Shown here piece after piece: positions 16,593 through 30,154 of a DNA stretch of 38,345 nt. The stretch comes from Hoeflea sp. YIM 152468 (GTDB lineage: Bacteria; Pseudomonadota; Alphaproteobacteria; Rhizobiales; Rhizobiaceae), in assembly GCF_029210485.1 (NCBI RefSeq), contig NZ_JARGET010000035.1:1-38345 (forward strand). Direction: 5' to 3'. Both the position numbers and the translations under genes were made by a program. The notes beneath the pieces were generated by a model. The model saw only the letters and a list, made by a program, of their open reading frames with translations, had not been told where the DNA came from and made no database searches. Each line of letters begins with the position of its first letter. Positions within the stretch are counted from its first letter, which is position 1.

Positions 16593-16934
16593 ATGGCCGA
16601 AACCAACTGGACTTCTTTCATCGATCAGACCAATGCGCGCATGGCCGAACTTCGCAAGGCGATGCCCGAGCAGTCAAAGGGGTTCGGGCACCTGGCCCGG
16701 GCCGCGATCGCACCGGGCGTGCTCGATTCCAAGACCAAGGAGCTGATCGCGCTGGCCATCGGCATCACCGCGCGCTGCGACGGCTGTCTTGCCTTCCACG
16801 CCAAGGCCGCCCGGCAGTATGGCGCCACAAGAGAGGAAATTGTCGAGACCATCGGGGTCGCGGTCTATATGGGTGGCGGACCCTCGATGATCTACGGGGC
16901 CGAGGCGCTGGATGTGTTTGACGCGGTGGGCTAG
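16593..16934 (+). CDS. AhpD-like / carboxymuconolactone decarboxylase family protein
   Basis: 113 residues, a single CMD domain. The redox motif CDGCLAFH gives Cys62-x-x-Cys65 and His69, as in AhpD-like proteins that use a CxxC pair to reduce peroxide-detoxifying partners. The ITARCDGC strand and the GATREEIVETIGVAVYMGGGP helices match the family. GGGAAC precedes the ATG. No ahpC is nearby, so its partner is unknown. The next gene is a periplasmic methionine sulfoxide reductase, so a shared oxidative-stress theme is possible. Confidence 0.9.
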   Translation: MAETNWTSFIDQTNARMAELRKAMPEQSKGFGHLARAAIAPGVLDSKTKELIALAIGITARCDGCLAFHAKAARQYGATREEIVETIGVAVYMGGGPSMIYGAEALDVFDAVG

Positions 16935-17049
16935 CCCGATCGCTGCCGGTCCGGACTGGCGGCGGCGCACCGCTTCACGGTTTTGTGCGGAAGCTTGAGT
17001 TGCCAAACGCCGGCTGCGGGTTAGGGTCCTGGTGAAACAGGAGACACCC

Positions 17050-17652
17050 ATGTTCAGATTGCTGCTATCGACCGCGCTGATGACCGGCGCCTTGACCATC
17101 GCTTCCGCCCAGGCCGAGGAAACCGGCGTGGCAATATTCGCCGGCGGCTGCTTCTGGTGCGTGGAATCAGACTTTGATCAGGTCAAGGGCGTGACATCGA
17201 CAATTTCGGGCTATATCGGCGGCACGCTCGACAATCCGACCTACCAGACCCACGTCGCTGGCGGCGACCGGGAGGCGGTGGAAATCAAGTATGACCCGGC
17301 GGTTGTCAGCTATGCGGAATTGCTCAAGACGTTCTTCCGGACAGTCGATCCGACCGACGATGGCGGACAATTCTGTGATCGCGGGCACAGCTACACCACC
17401 GCCGTCTATCCGCTGAATGACGCGCAGGCCGCACTTGCCAGGCAAGCCAAGGCGGAGGCTGAAACCGTGCTGGGAAAACCGGTTGTTACCGAAATCGCAC
17501 CGTCGGCGAAATTCTGGCCGGCAGAAGACTACCACCAGGGCTATTACGAGAATAATCCGGTGCGCTACAAATATTATCGCTACGCCTGCGGCCGCGACAG
17601 CCAGATCGAAACGCTCTGGGGCGAGGAAGCCTTTTTCGGGCTTGAGAAATAG
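17050..17652 (+). CDS. msrA: Peptide-methionine (S)-S-oxide reductase, exported
   Basis: 200 residues. MsrA reduces methionine-S-sulfoxide in oxidised proteins or free methionine. The catalytic GGCFWC (Cys34) is preceded by a signal peptide, MFRLLLSTALMTGALTIASA, so this copy should act in the periplasm. Family motifs include VSGYIGG-like ISGYIGG, the HVAGGDREAVEIKYDP strand and AEDYHQGYYENNP. A Cys near the C-terminus (YACGRD) could be the resolving cysteine. The start at 17050 is supported by AGGAG at 17039-17043; a start six codons earlier would place the ribosome binding site inside the gene. A 9-bp hairpin follows the stop. Confidence 0.95.
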   Translation: MFRLLLSTALMTGALTIASAQAEETGVAIFAGGCFWCVESDFDQVKGVTSTISGYIGGTLDNPTYQTHVAGGDREAVEIKYDPAVVSYAELLKTFFRTVDPTDDGGQFCDRGHSYTTAVYPLNDAQAALARQAKAEAETVLGKPVVTEIAPSAKFWPAEDYHQGYYENNPVRYKYYRYACGRDSQIETLWGEEAFFGLEK

Positions 17653-17655
17653 CCG

Positions 17656-17677
17656 GCGCCGGGCCAAAGCCCGGCGC
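17656..17677. terminator. GC-rich hairpin after msrA
   Basis: GCGCCGGGC (17656-17664), loop CAAA, then GCCCGGCGC (17669-17677) form a perfect 9-bp stem three bases after the msrA stop. There is no T tract. Confidence 0.6.
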
Positions 17678-17992
17678 ACGCATGCCGCACTCAAACCCCT
17701 TCCTCTGGCCCCTTCATCTGGACGACAAATTGCAGGCCTTGAACCAACCAGATACAGCCTGTTGTGTGTGTCCAACGGGATGCGCGGCGCTTTGGCCCGG
17801 GGCGGAAGCTGTGCAAATCCACGGGTGACAAATCAGGCATGACTGGTGTATTGGCATCAGTAACATTGGATTATTGTCCTGCTAATATGATGCTTTGGCC
17901 GGTTTGCCTTGCAATTTCCATCCTCTGGCCATTTTATGCGGTGTATTGGGACGAACAGCGAAGCACACGGTTCGCACAACTGGAGCATGTCG
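17678..17992 (+). other. Intergenic region before the Omp19-like gene
   Basis: About 315 bases with no gene. The second half is clearly AT-richer and holds the candidate promoter at 17909-17937 and the ribosome binding site GGAG at 17982-17985. Nothing else was recognised. Confidence 0.4.
17909..17937 (+). promoter_or_regulatory. Candidate promoter for the Omp19-like gene
   Basis: TTGCAA (17909-17914), a 17-base spacer and TTTTAT (17932-17937), about 55 bases before the start codon. Confidence 0.4.
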
Positions 17993-18514
17993 ATGAAGAT
18001 GCAAACCTTGCTGGTCGCCGTTGCGGTTGCCGCAGTTCTTGGCGGATGCCAGCGGACATCCTTCGGTGGCCTGAACACACAGCAGCAGCCCGCTCCGTTG
18101 ATGCCGGCGCCGGTGGGCGGGGTGCAATCGGGCCAGCTTGCACCACCGATGACGCCGCAACCCGGCACATTCCCCGAGGCGCCCACAACTCCCGACCAGA
18201 CGGCGCCGCAGATCGCCGCCAATCCGAATGCGCCGGAATTGACCCGCGAAGCCCTGATTGGCCGTTGGTCGGCGGGGACCGGCGGTTCAACCTGCGATGT
18301 GTTCCTGTCGCTGACCAAGTGGACCGGTGGCTATCGCGCCGCAAGCCGGGGCTGTGTCGGTGACGCGGCAGCAATTGCGGCCTGGGACGTCCAGGGCAAG
18401 CAGGTCATTCTGGCTGATTCCAGCGGCAACCAGATTGCCCGGCTCTACCAGTCGGCCAATGAACGCTATGACGGGTCGACCACCTCGGGCCAGTCAATCT
18501 CGTTTTCCCGGTAA
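17993..18514 (+). CDS. omp19: Omp19-like outer-membrane lipoprotein, protease-inhibitor fold
   Basis: 173 residues. The lipobox LGGC ends the signal peptide, so Cys19 should be lipidated. A Pro/Gln-rich linker (about residues 25-80) leads to a C-terminal domain whose pattern matches the AprI/Inh protease-inhibitor fold: LIGRWSAGTGGSTCDVFLS, GGYRAASRGCVGD, IAAWDVQGKQVILAD and a final DGSTTSGQSISFSR. Recalled Brucella Omp19 shares this architecture and the same closing motif. Two cysteines in the domain can form its usual disulfide. The start at 17993 is spaced best from GGAG; an ATG two codons earlier is possible. Brucella Omp19 inhibits host proteases, but whether this one does is unknown. 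Confidence 0.8.
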   Translation: MKMQTLLVAVAVAAVLGGCQRTSFGGLNTQQQPAPLMPAPVGGVQSGQLAPPMTPQPGTFPEAPTTPDQTAPQIAANPNAPELTREALIGRWSAGTGGSTCDVFLSLTKWTGGYRAASRGCVGDAAAIAAWDVQGKQVILADSSGNQIARLYQSANERYDGSTTSGQSISFSR

Positions 18515-18550
18515 GGCAAGGCCGCGGGTTCATGTGATAGGGCCTGTTTG

Positions 18551-19729
18551 ATGAGCTGGAAAAGACACGACACGGTTGCCAGCGCCTACGCATCGCGCGT
18601 CAGCAGTGGTGAATTCTCCGAGGATCCGGCGCAGCTGCGGCTTGCGGCGCGGCTCGACATCCTGCTCGAGTCGCTGTCCAACCGGCGGCTTGCCAACAAG
18701 TCCAGCGCCCTGGGCTGGATGTTCGGGCGCAAGCAGAGTTCAAAGGCGCCATCGCCCGGGCTCTACGTTCATGGTGCTGTCGGGCGTGGCAAGACGATGC
18801 TCATGGACATGTTCTTCGAGCTGGTGCCGGCCAAGCGCAAGCGGCGGGCGCATTTTCACGATTTCATGGCCGATGTGCATGCCCGCATCCACGCCCACCG
18901 GCAGAAGCTGAAAGCCGGCGAGACCCAGGAAACCGATCCGGTGCCGCCGGTGGCAGAGCAACTGATCAGCGAGGCCTGGGTGCTGTGCTTCGACGAGTTC
19001 TCCGTCACCGACATCACCGATGCCATGCTGTTGTCGCGGCTGTTCGAGCATCTGTTCAAGCGCGGCTGTGTGCTGGTGGCGACGTCGAACGTCGAGCCCG
19101 ACGCGCTTTATCGCGACGGGCTGAACCGGCAATTGTTCCTGCCCTTCATTGCGCTTTTGAAGACCCATGTCGATGTGCTCAGCCTCGATGCGCGCACCGA
19201 TTACCGGATGGAGACGACAATCCGGCTTCCGGTCTATCATCACCTCACCGGTGACGGCGCGGGTGACCGGGTCATGGATCTGGCCTGGATGCGGGTGACT
19301 GCCGGCAAGCAGACTGCGCCCGACACTCTTGAGGTCAAGGGCCGCCATGTGGCGGTGCCGCAAGCGGCAGCGGGTGTGGCGCGGTTTTCCTTTGCAGACC
19401 TGTGCGAAAAGCCGCTGGGCGCGTCCGATTATGCGGCGATCAGCGAGCGTTACCACACCCTGTTTGTGGACCGCGTGCCGGTGATGACCCAGGCCAGCCG
19501 CAATGCTGCAAAGCGCTTCATAATCCTGGTCGACACGCTGTATGACCGCAAGAACCGGCTGTTTGTTTCCGCCGCGGCGGAGCCGGAGGATCTCTATCAG
19601 GGCCGCACCGGGGCCGAAAGCTTCGAATTCGCGCGCACGGCCTCGCGTCTCAACGAGATGCAAAGCGAGGCCTATCTGGAGGCAAGCCGGGCAAGCGAGG
19701 CCTCCGGCCTGTCCGGAACGGGTCAGTAA
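18551..19729 (+). CDS. zapE: Cell division ATPase ZapE (AFG1 family)
   Basis: 392 residues. ZapE/AFG1 is a P-loop ATPase; in E. coli it acts at the FtsZ ring, and the mitochondrial relative is linked to respiratory-chain quality control. Walker A is GAVGRGKT (Lys81) and Walker B is LCFDEFSVTDITDAML (Asp148-Glu149). A conserved ARGALHFHDFM-like stretch here reads KRRAHFHDFMADVH, and ATSNVEPDALYRDGLNRQLFLPFI is a sensor-type motif of the family. The ATG at 18551 is preferred over a TTG one codon earlier. It stands directly upstream of the mdh-suc block, as in many Rhizobiales (from memory). Confidence 0.95.
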   Translation: MSWKRHDTVASAYASRVSSGEFSEDPAQLRLAARLDILLESLSNRRLANKSSALGWMFGRKQSSKAPSPGLYVHGAVGRGKTMLMDMFFELVPAKRKRRAHFHDFMADVHARIHAHRQKLKAGETQETDPVPPVAEQLISEAWVLCFDEFSVTDITDAMLLSRLFEHLFKRGCVLVATSNVEPDALYRDGLNRQLFLPFIALLKTHVDVLSLDARTDYRMETTIRLPVYHHLTGDGAGDRVMDLAWMRVTAGKQTAPDTLEVKGRHVAVPQAAAGVARFSFADLCEKPLGASDYAAISERYHTLFVDRVPVMTQASRNAAKRFIILVDTLYDRKNRLFVSAAAEPEDLYQGRTGAESFEFARTASRLNEMQSEAYLEASRASEASGLSGTGQ

Positions 19730-19732
19730 TAT

Positions 19733-19746
19733 TTACGTTTACGTAA
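19733..19746. promoter_or_regulatory. Candidate operator, TTACGT-TT-ACGTAA palindrome
   Basis: A perfect inverted repeat with 6-bp arms and a two-base centre, four bases after the zapE stop and about 145 before mdh. It can also be read as the direct repeat TTTACG-TTTACG (19732-19743). A dimeric regulator is likely, but I do not assign one. Confidence 0.5.
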
Positions 19747-19814
19747 GAATTTCAGAACCTAACCGATTGAAAAAGCACGTATCGAAAGATTGAGTTGCCA
19801 CTTCCCGGCATTAG

Positions 19815-20852
<1,038 letters not shown>

Positions 20853-20922
20853 CGGGTCACAGCATCATCGGGACGAAAACCAACCGGTTTCGCGTTCGGA
20901 TTTGCACAAGGACAGGGGGCTG

Positions 20923-20958
20923 GAGCGCTATCATGGTTGATCCAACGTCAAGGCGCTC
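20923..20958. repeat. Imperfect inverted repeat between mdh and sucC
   Basis: GAGCGC (20923-20928) and GCGCTC (20953-20958) flank a 24-base centre containing GGTTGATCC. The pattern (GGAGCGCTATCATGG..., ...AAGGCGCTCTA) resembles dispersed Rhizobiales intergenic palindromes. A second short palindrome, AACCGGTT, lies nearby at about 20882-20889. Confidence 0.45.
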
Positions 20959-20987
20959 TACACCGTTCACTCAATCCAGGAGTTCCC

Positions 20988-22184
<1,197 letters not shown>

Positions 22185-22187
22185 TCG

Positions 22188-23090
22188 ATGTCCATTCTGA
22201 TCGACAAGAATACAAAGGTCCTGGTTCAGGGTCTGACCGGCAAGACCGGCACGTTCCACACCGAACAGGCGCTGGCCTATCACGGCACGCAGATGGTTGG
22301 CGGGATTCATCCGAAAAAGGGCGGCTCCACCTGGGAAGGTTCGGGCGGCACGAATCTGCCGATCTTTGCATCGGTTGCCGAGGGCAAGGACGTCACCGGC
22401 GCCAATGCCTCGGTGATCTATGTTCCGCCGTCGGGCGCTGCGGCTGCCATCCTGGAAGCGATTGAAGCGGAAATTCCACTGATCGTCTGCATCACCGAGG
22501 GTATCCCGGTCGCCGACATGATCAAGGTCAAGGCCCGGCTCGACAAGTCATCGTCGCGGCTGATCGGCCCGAACTGCCCCGGCGTGCTGACGCCGGATGA
22601 ATGCAAGATCGGCATCATGCCGGGTTCGATCTTCAAGAAGGGCTCGGTCGGGGTTCTCTCGCGCTCGGGCACGCTCACCTATGAAGCGGTGTTCCAGACC
22701 ACCAATGAAGGCCTCGGCCAGACCACGGCTGTCGGCATCGGCGGCGACCCGGTCAAGGGCACCGAATTCATCGACATGCTGGAAATGTTCCTCGCCGATG
22801 ACGAGACCAAGTCGATCATCATGATCGGCGAGATCGGCGGCTCGGCTGAAGAAGACGCGGCGCAATTCCTGATCGACGAAGCCAGGAAGGGCCGCAAGAA
22901 GCCGATGGTCGGTTTCATCGCCGGCCGGACCGCGCCGGAAGGCCGGACCATGGGCCATGCCGGTGCGGTGATTTCCGGTGGCAAGGGCGGCGCGGACGAC
23001 AAGATCGCGGCGATGGAAGCCGCAGGCATAAGGGTGTCGCCTTCCCCTGCACGGCTTGGCACAACGCTGGTTGAAGTACTGAAGGGTTAG
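22188..23090 (+). CDS. sucD: Succinyl-CoA synthetase alpha subunit
   Basis: 300 residues. This subunit binds CoA and carries the phosphohistidine intermediate. [27 protein letters not shown] is the family start, [10 protein letters not shown] and [11 protein letters not shown] are CoA-domain marks, and the active His257 is in [28 protein letters not shown] before the ATG is a good ribosome binding site. The block is then interrupted by a SnoaL-like gene before sucA. Confidence 0.98.
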   Translation: MSILIDKNTKVLVQGLTGKTGTFHTEQALAYHGTQMVGGIHPKKGGSTWEGSGGTNLPIFASVAEGKDVTGANASVIYVPPSGAAAAILEAIEAEIPLIVCITEGIPVADMIKVKARLDKSSSRLIGPNCPGVLTPDECKIGIMPGSIFKKGSVGVLSRSGTLTYEAVFQTTNEGLGQTTAVGIGGDPVKGTEFIDMLEMFLADDETKSIIMIGEIGGSAEEDAAQFLIDEARKGRKKPMVGFIAGRTAPEGRTMGHAGAVISGGKGGADDKIAAMEAAGIRVSPSPARLGTTLVEVLKG

Positions 23091-23098
23091 TACCTAAC

Positions 23099-23395
23099 AT
23101 GCATATGTCAGAGATGGCTTCCGGGACAGCCGAATGGGACGACACAGAGCCGGTTCGCCATCCCGGCGCGGCCGTCCACGCCTTGGGGCGCAGCGGCTCC
23201 TTCGGCCCTGAAGGCGCTGGCCATTGGGGCGAGAAGGAGCGCATCCGGTTCTGCCGTGAAGGCGAGCTGGATACGCGTCCGGCGGGTGGCCGTGTGTTCA
23301 AACCCAATCCCGGGACAAGCTATCAGGTCGCCTATGGGGCGGAGCGGCATCGCTCCAGCTCCGTGGGCGGCGCAAAACTGTTCATCGTTGATTGA
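23099..23395 (+). CDS. Doubtful small ORF between sucD and the SnoaL-like gene
   Basis: 98 codons, open from an ATG eight bases after the sucD stop to a TGA at 23395. The sequence has no recognisable domain, signal peptide or membrane segment, and its composition (Gly, Arg, Ser, His) gives little support for a folded protein. No ribosome binding site is visible. Its position in the operon is the only argument for it. It may be non-coding spacer or a degenerate gene. Confidence 0.25.
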   Translation: MHMSEMASGTAEWDDTEPVRHPGAAVHALGRSGSFGPEGAGHWGEKERIRFCREGELDTRPAGGRVFKPNPGTSYQVAYGAERHRSSSVGGAKLFIVD

Positions 23396-23413
23396 AGCTT
23401 CGAGGTCAGATCC

Positions 23414-23824
23414 ATGAGCGATGCCGTGCGGGAAACGTTGGACCGCTATTACGCCGCACTCAAAGCCGGTGACAGGGAGGCTCTGCGCAGCGTTGTCTCC
23501 GATGAAATCGAGGTTCATTATCCGGCGCCCGAAGGCCTGTTGCCCTGGGCCGGAGACTGGACCGGGTTCGAGGAATTCGAAACCTTTATCAAGACCCTGG
23601 GCGATCATCTGGTGATCGACATGGTAAAGCCGCTTTCGATGCACATAGCCGGGGACACCGTGATCACGGTGCTCAAGGGCGAATGGACGGTGAAAGCGAC
23701 GGCACGCAAGGTGCACACGGAAACTGTCAATCTGTTCACACTACGGGACGGCAAGATCGTCCGCTACCAGGTTTTCAGCGACACAGCGGCGCTGGCGATC
23801 GGGTTGGGCAGGCTCGCGGCGTAA
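23414..23824 (+). CDS. SnoaL-like / NTF2-fold protein
   Basis: 136 residues. The pattern fits a SnoaL-like cone-shaped domain: an N-terminal helix (ETLDRYYAALKAGDREALRSVVSDEIEVHYP), a WAGDWTGFEEFETFI segment, and a C-terminal sheet (ETVNLFTLRDGKIVRYQVFSDTAALA). Proteins of this fold include isomerases, hydrolases and ligand-binding proteins, so the activity cannot be named. GAGGTCAG precedes the ATG. The gene lies between sucD and sucA in the same direction, so it is probably transcribed with the TCA enzymes, but a functional link is unproven. Confidence 0.8.
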   Translation: MSDAVRETLDRYYAALKAGDREALRSVVSDEIEVHYPAPEGLLPWAGDWTGFEEFETFIKTLGDHLVIDMVKPLSMHIAGDTVITVLKGEWTVKATARKVHTETVNLFTLRDGKIVRYQVFSDTAALAIGLGRLAA

Positions 23825-23885
23825 AGGCCGCACAAGCCACACAGTCTAGGATAGGCCGAATACGGCCCGAAAAAAGGTGAAATCC

Positions 23886-26867
<2,982 letters not shown>

Positions 26868-26923
26868 TCCCGTCCGCGCGCCGCCCACCTGTGTGATGAT
26901 TGAAAAGAACGGAAACAAATATC

Positions 26924-28183
26924 ATGGCTACTGAAGTCCGCGTCCCGACCCTTGGCGAATCCGTCAGCGAAGCCACCATCGGAACCTGGCTCAAGAAAGT
27001 GGGCGACACCGTCAAGGTGGACGAACCGCTGGTCGAGCTGGAGACCGACAAGGTGTCCATCGAAGTTCCCTCGCCGGTGTCCGGCGTGTTGCAGGACATT
27101 CTCGCCAAGGATGGCGAGACCGTCGAGGTCAACGCGCTGCTCGCCCAGATCGCCGAAGGCGAGGCTGGCGCCGCACCGGCCAAGACCGACAAGCCCGAAG
27201 CCGTAGCGCAAGCGGCGGGCAGCTCGGGTGCCGCGACCACAGGCGAGGCCGCCGAGAAGACGGCCAAGGTTGCCGGTGAAAACGAGATCAGCGAAAGCAA
27301 GATGCCGGCTGCTCCCTCGGCGCAGAAACTGATGACCGAGAACAAGATCGCTGCCGGTGACGTATCGGGTTCAGGCAAACGCGGCCAGGTGCTCAAGGGC
27401 GATGTTCTCGACGCCATCGGCAAGGGGGCTAAGGCCGCTCCGGTCGCGGCTGCACCGCGCGCTGCGTCATCTGCCGATGATGCGCCGCGCGAAGAGCGGG
27501 TGAAGATGACGCGTCTGCGCCAGACCATCGCCCGCCGTCTCAAGGAAGCCCAGAATACCGCGGCCATGCTGACCACCTACAACGAGGTGGACATGAGCGC
27601 GGTGATGGACATGCGCAAGAAATACAAGGACCTGTTCGAGAAGAAGCACGGCGTCAAGCTCGGCTTCATGGGCTTCTTCACCAAGGCGATTACCCATGCG
27701 CTGCAGGAAATCCCGGCGGTCAATGCCGAAATCGACGGCACCGACATCATCTACAAGAACTATTGCCATGTCGGCGTCGCTGTCGGCACCGACAAGGGTC
27801 TGGTGGTGCCGGTGGTGCGCGATGCCGACGAAATGGGCATTGCCGAAATCGAGAAGGAAATCGGCCGCCTGGGCCGTGCGGCGCGCGATGGCGAGTTGAC
27901 GATGGCCGACATGCAGGGCGGTACCTTCACCATCTCCAATGGCGGTGTCTACGGATCGCTGATGTCCTCCCCGATCCTGAATTCGCCGCAATCGGGTATT
28001 CTCGGCATGCACAAGATCCAGGAGCGTCCGGTGGCAGTCGGCGGCCAGGTGGTGATCCGGCCGATGATGTATCTGGCGCTGTCCTATGACCACCGGATTG
28101 TCGACGGCAAGGACGCCGTGACCTTCCTCGTCCGGGTCAAGGAAAGCCTGGAAGATCCGGAGCGCCTGGTCCTCGATCTGTAG
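26924..28183 (+). CDS. sucB: 2-oxoglutarate dehydrogenase E2, dihydrolipoamide succinyltransferase
   Basis: 419 residues. It moves the succinyl group from E1 to CoA on a swinging lipoyl arm and forms the core of the complex. The single lipoyl domain has its lipoylated Lys43 in ETDKVSIEV. An Ala/Glu-rich linker follows, then the peripheral-subunit-binding domain ([18 protein letters not shown], about 130-160) and the catalytic domain ending in [13 protein letters not shown], with the active His near residue 388. The ATG at 26924 matches the conserved start [15 protein letters not shown] small exported-protein gene follows ten bases after the stop. Confidence 0.98.
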   Translation: MATEVRVPTLGESVSEATIGTWLKKVGDTVKVDEPLVELETDKVSIEVPSPVSGVLQDILAKDGETVEVNALLAQIAEGEAGAAPAKTDKPEAVAQAAGSSGAATTGEAAEKTAKVAGENEISESKMPAAPSAQKLMTENKIAAGDVSGSGKRGQVLKGDVLDAIGKGAKAAPVAAAPRAASSADDAPREERVKMTRLRQTIARRLKEAQNTAAMLTTYNEVDMSAVMDMRKKYKDLFEKKHGVKLGFMGFFTKAITHALQEIPAVNAEIDGTDIIYKNYCHVGVAVGTDKGLVVPVVRDADEMGIAEIEKEIGRLGRAARDGELTMADMQGGTFTISNGGVYGSLMSSPILNSPQSGILGMHKIQERPVAVGGQVVIRPMMYLALSYDHRIVDGKDAVTFLVRVKESLEDPERLVLDL

Positions 28184-28193
28184 GGAGCCGGAG

Positions 28194-28709
28194 ATGTCCC
28201 CGGCCCGGCTTTGCGTGCTGATGCTTGCGGCCACCGTGATGGCCGCAAGCGGATCACCGGCAATCGCCGCCTGTCCGCAGGCGCTGGCTGTGTATGGCGA
28301 GGCGAGGTCGGGGGCCGAGATCGGTTTTGCCGGACCGCTGTCGGAAGCCGACGGCATGCAGCACCGCTTCAGTCTGGTGTTTGCGGAAAATGACGTGACG
28401 ATGGACGGTGTGGTGATGATGGCGGGCGAGCCGGACCGGCCCTGGGGGGTGATCCTGCATGATTGTCCCGAAGGTGACGCCACCGGAGCCGAGATCGCCG
28501 CCTGCACCGTCTGGCAAGGCGTCATCTATAGCGTCGCCAGCACCGGCGAAGCCGGCTGGCTGCCGGTGCTGGAGGCCGATCATGAGGCCGGCGACAGTCT
28601 GCTGCTGCCGGATTTCGGCGCGGCGGTGATGCGGTCGCGGGCATGGCAGGCCGGCCAGATTACACTGCTTCCCGGCGATGTGTTTCAATTGAAGACCTGC
28701 CAGGAATGA
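28194..28709 (+). CDS. Exported protein of unknown function between sucB and lpd
   Basis: 171 residues. A signal peptide (MSPARLCVLMLAATVMAASGSPAIA) is followed by a mature domain of about 145 residues with four cysteines (near residues 27, 95, 107 and 169), which suggests disulfides in the periplasm. AGGGAG precedes the ATG. The gene starts 10 bases after sucB and ends 24 before lpd, so it is surely in the operon. I do not recognise the family; phrases such as QGVIYSVASTGEAGWLPVLEAD give no clear homology. An exported protein is an odd member of a cytoplasmic TCA operon. Confidence 0.75.
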   Translation: MSPARLCVLMLAATVMAASGSPAIAACPQALAVYGEARSGAEIGFAGPLSEADGMQHRFSLVFAENDVTMDGVVMMAGEPDRPWGVILHDCPEGDATGAEIAACTVWQGVIYSVASTGEAGWLPVLEADHEAGDSLLLPDFGAAVMRSRAWQAGQITLLPGDVFQLKTCQE

Positions 28710-28733
28710 ATTTCGGATCATAAGGAAAAGACC

Positions 28734-30140
28734 ATGAGCTACGACGTCATCATCATCGGTTCCGGACCCGGCGGCTATGTCTGCGCCATCAAGGCGGCGC
28801 AGCTCGGCCTCAAGGTGGCTGTGATTGAAAAGCGCGAGACCTTCGGGGGCACCTGCCTCAATATCGGCTGCATCCCGTCCAAGGCGCTGCTGCATACGTC
28901 GGAAGTGTTTCACGCCGCAGGCCATTCGATGGAAGCGCTCGGCGTTGAGGTCGGCAAGCCCAAGCTCAATCTCGAAAAGATGATGGCGCACAAGGATGCG
29001 ACGGTGAAATCCAATGTCGATGGTGTGGCTTTCCTGTTCAAGAAGAACAAGATCGACAGCTTCATCGGCCATGGCAAGGTTCTCGGCGAAGGCAAGGTTT
29101 CGGTGACTGCCAATGACGGCAAGGTGACCGAACTTGAAACCAGGAATGTGGTGATTGCCACCGGGTCCGACGTTGCCGGCATTCCCGGCGTCGAAGTCGA
29201 TCTCGACGAGAAGATCATCATTTCGTCGACCGGCGCCATCGCGCTTGACAAGGTGCCGGAGCATATCGTGGTTGTCGGCGGCGGTGTCATCGGTCTGGAA
29301 ATGGGCTCGGTCTGGGGCCGGCTGGGCGCCAAGGTTACCGTGGTTGAGTATCTCGACAAGATCCTGGGCGGCATGGACGGAGACGTCGCCAAGCAGTTCC
29401 AGCGGCTTTTGAGCAAGCAGGGCATGGCGTTCAAGGTCGGCAGCAAGGTGACCGGGGTGGAGAAGACGGAGGCAGGCGCCAAGGTCTCCTTCGAACCGGT
29501 CAAGGGCGGTGACACGGAGACGATCGACGCCGATATCGTGCTGATCGCCACCGGCCGCAAGCCCTACACCGAGGGCCTCGGGCTTGAGGATGCCGGCGTG
29601 GTGCTCGACGACCGCGGGCGGGTGCGCACGGATCATCACTATCAGACCAATGTACCCGGCGTGTACGCCATCGGTGACGTGATCGCCGGCCCGATGCTGG
29701 CGCACAAGGCCGAGGACGAGGGCGTGGCGCTGGCCGAAATCATGGCTGGCCAGGCAGGCCATGTGAATTACGACGTCATTCCCAGCGTGGTCTATACCCA
29801 GCCGGAAGTGGCCGCTGTCGGCAAGACCGAGGAAGAGCTGAAGTCTGAAGGCATCAAGTACAAGGCCGGCAAGTTCCCGTTCTCGGCCAATGGCCGGGCC
29901 CGGGCCATGCAGGCCTCGGACGGCTTCGTCAAGGTGCTGGCGGATGCGGAGACCGACCGGGTTCTGGGCGTGCACATCATCGGCTTCGGCGCCGGCGAGA
30001 TGATCCACGAAGCCGCGGTGCTGATGGAATTCGGCGGCAGTTCCGAAGATCTCGGACGGACCTGTCACGCCCACCCGACGCTGTCGGAAGCGGTCAAGGA
30101 AGCGGCGCTTGCGACCTTCTTCAAGCCGCTGCATCTCTAA
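28734..30140 (+). CDS. lpd: Dihydrolipoyl dehydrogenase (E3)
   Basis: 468 residues. This flavoprotein reoxidises the lipoyl arm of SucB with NAD. The FAD motif IIGSGPGGYVCAIKAAQLG opens the protein. The redox-active disulfide is Cys41/Cys46 (GGTCLNIGCIPSK), VVVGGGVIGLEMGSVWGRLG binds NAD, and HAHPTLSEAVKEA near the C-terminus carries the His-Glu base pair. AAGGAAAAG precedes the ATG. Rhizobiales often carry several lpd genes; this one should serve the 2-oxoglutarate complex because of its place. Confidence 0.97.
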   Translation: MSYDVIIIGSGPGGYVCAIKAAQLGLKVAVIEKRETFGGTCLNIGCIPSKALLHTSEVFHAAGHSMEALGVEVGKPKLNLEKMMAHKDATVKSNVDGVAFLFKKNKIDSFIGHGKVLGEGKVSVTANDGKVTELETRNVVIATGSDVAGIPGVEVDLDEKIIISSTGAIALDKVPEHIVVVGGGVIGLEMGSVWGRLGAKVTVVEYLDKILGGMDGDVAKQFQRLLSKQGMAFKVGSKVTGVEKTEAGAKVSFEPVKGGDTETIDADIVLIATGRKPYTEGLGLEDAGVVLDDRGRVRTDHHYQTNVPGVYAIGDVIAGPMLAHKAEDEGVALAEIMAGQAGHVNYDVIPSVVYTQPEVAAVGKTEEELKSEGIKYKAGKFPFSANGRARAMQASDGFVKVLADAETDRVLGVHIIGFGAGEMIHEAAVLMEFGGSSEDLGRTCHAHPTLSEAVKEAALATFFKPLHL

Positions 30141-30154
30141 GCGCGCCGCGCCGG

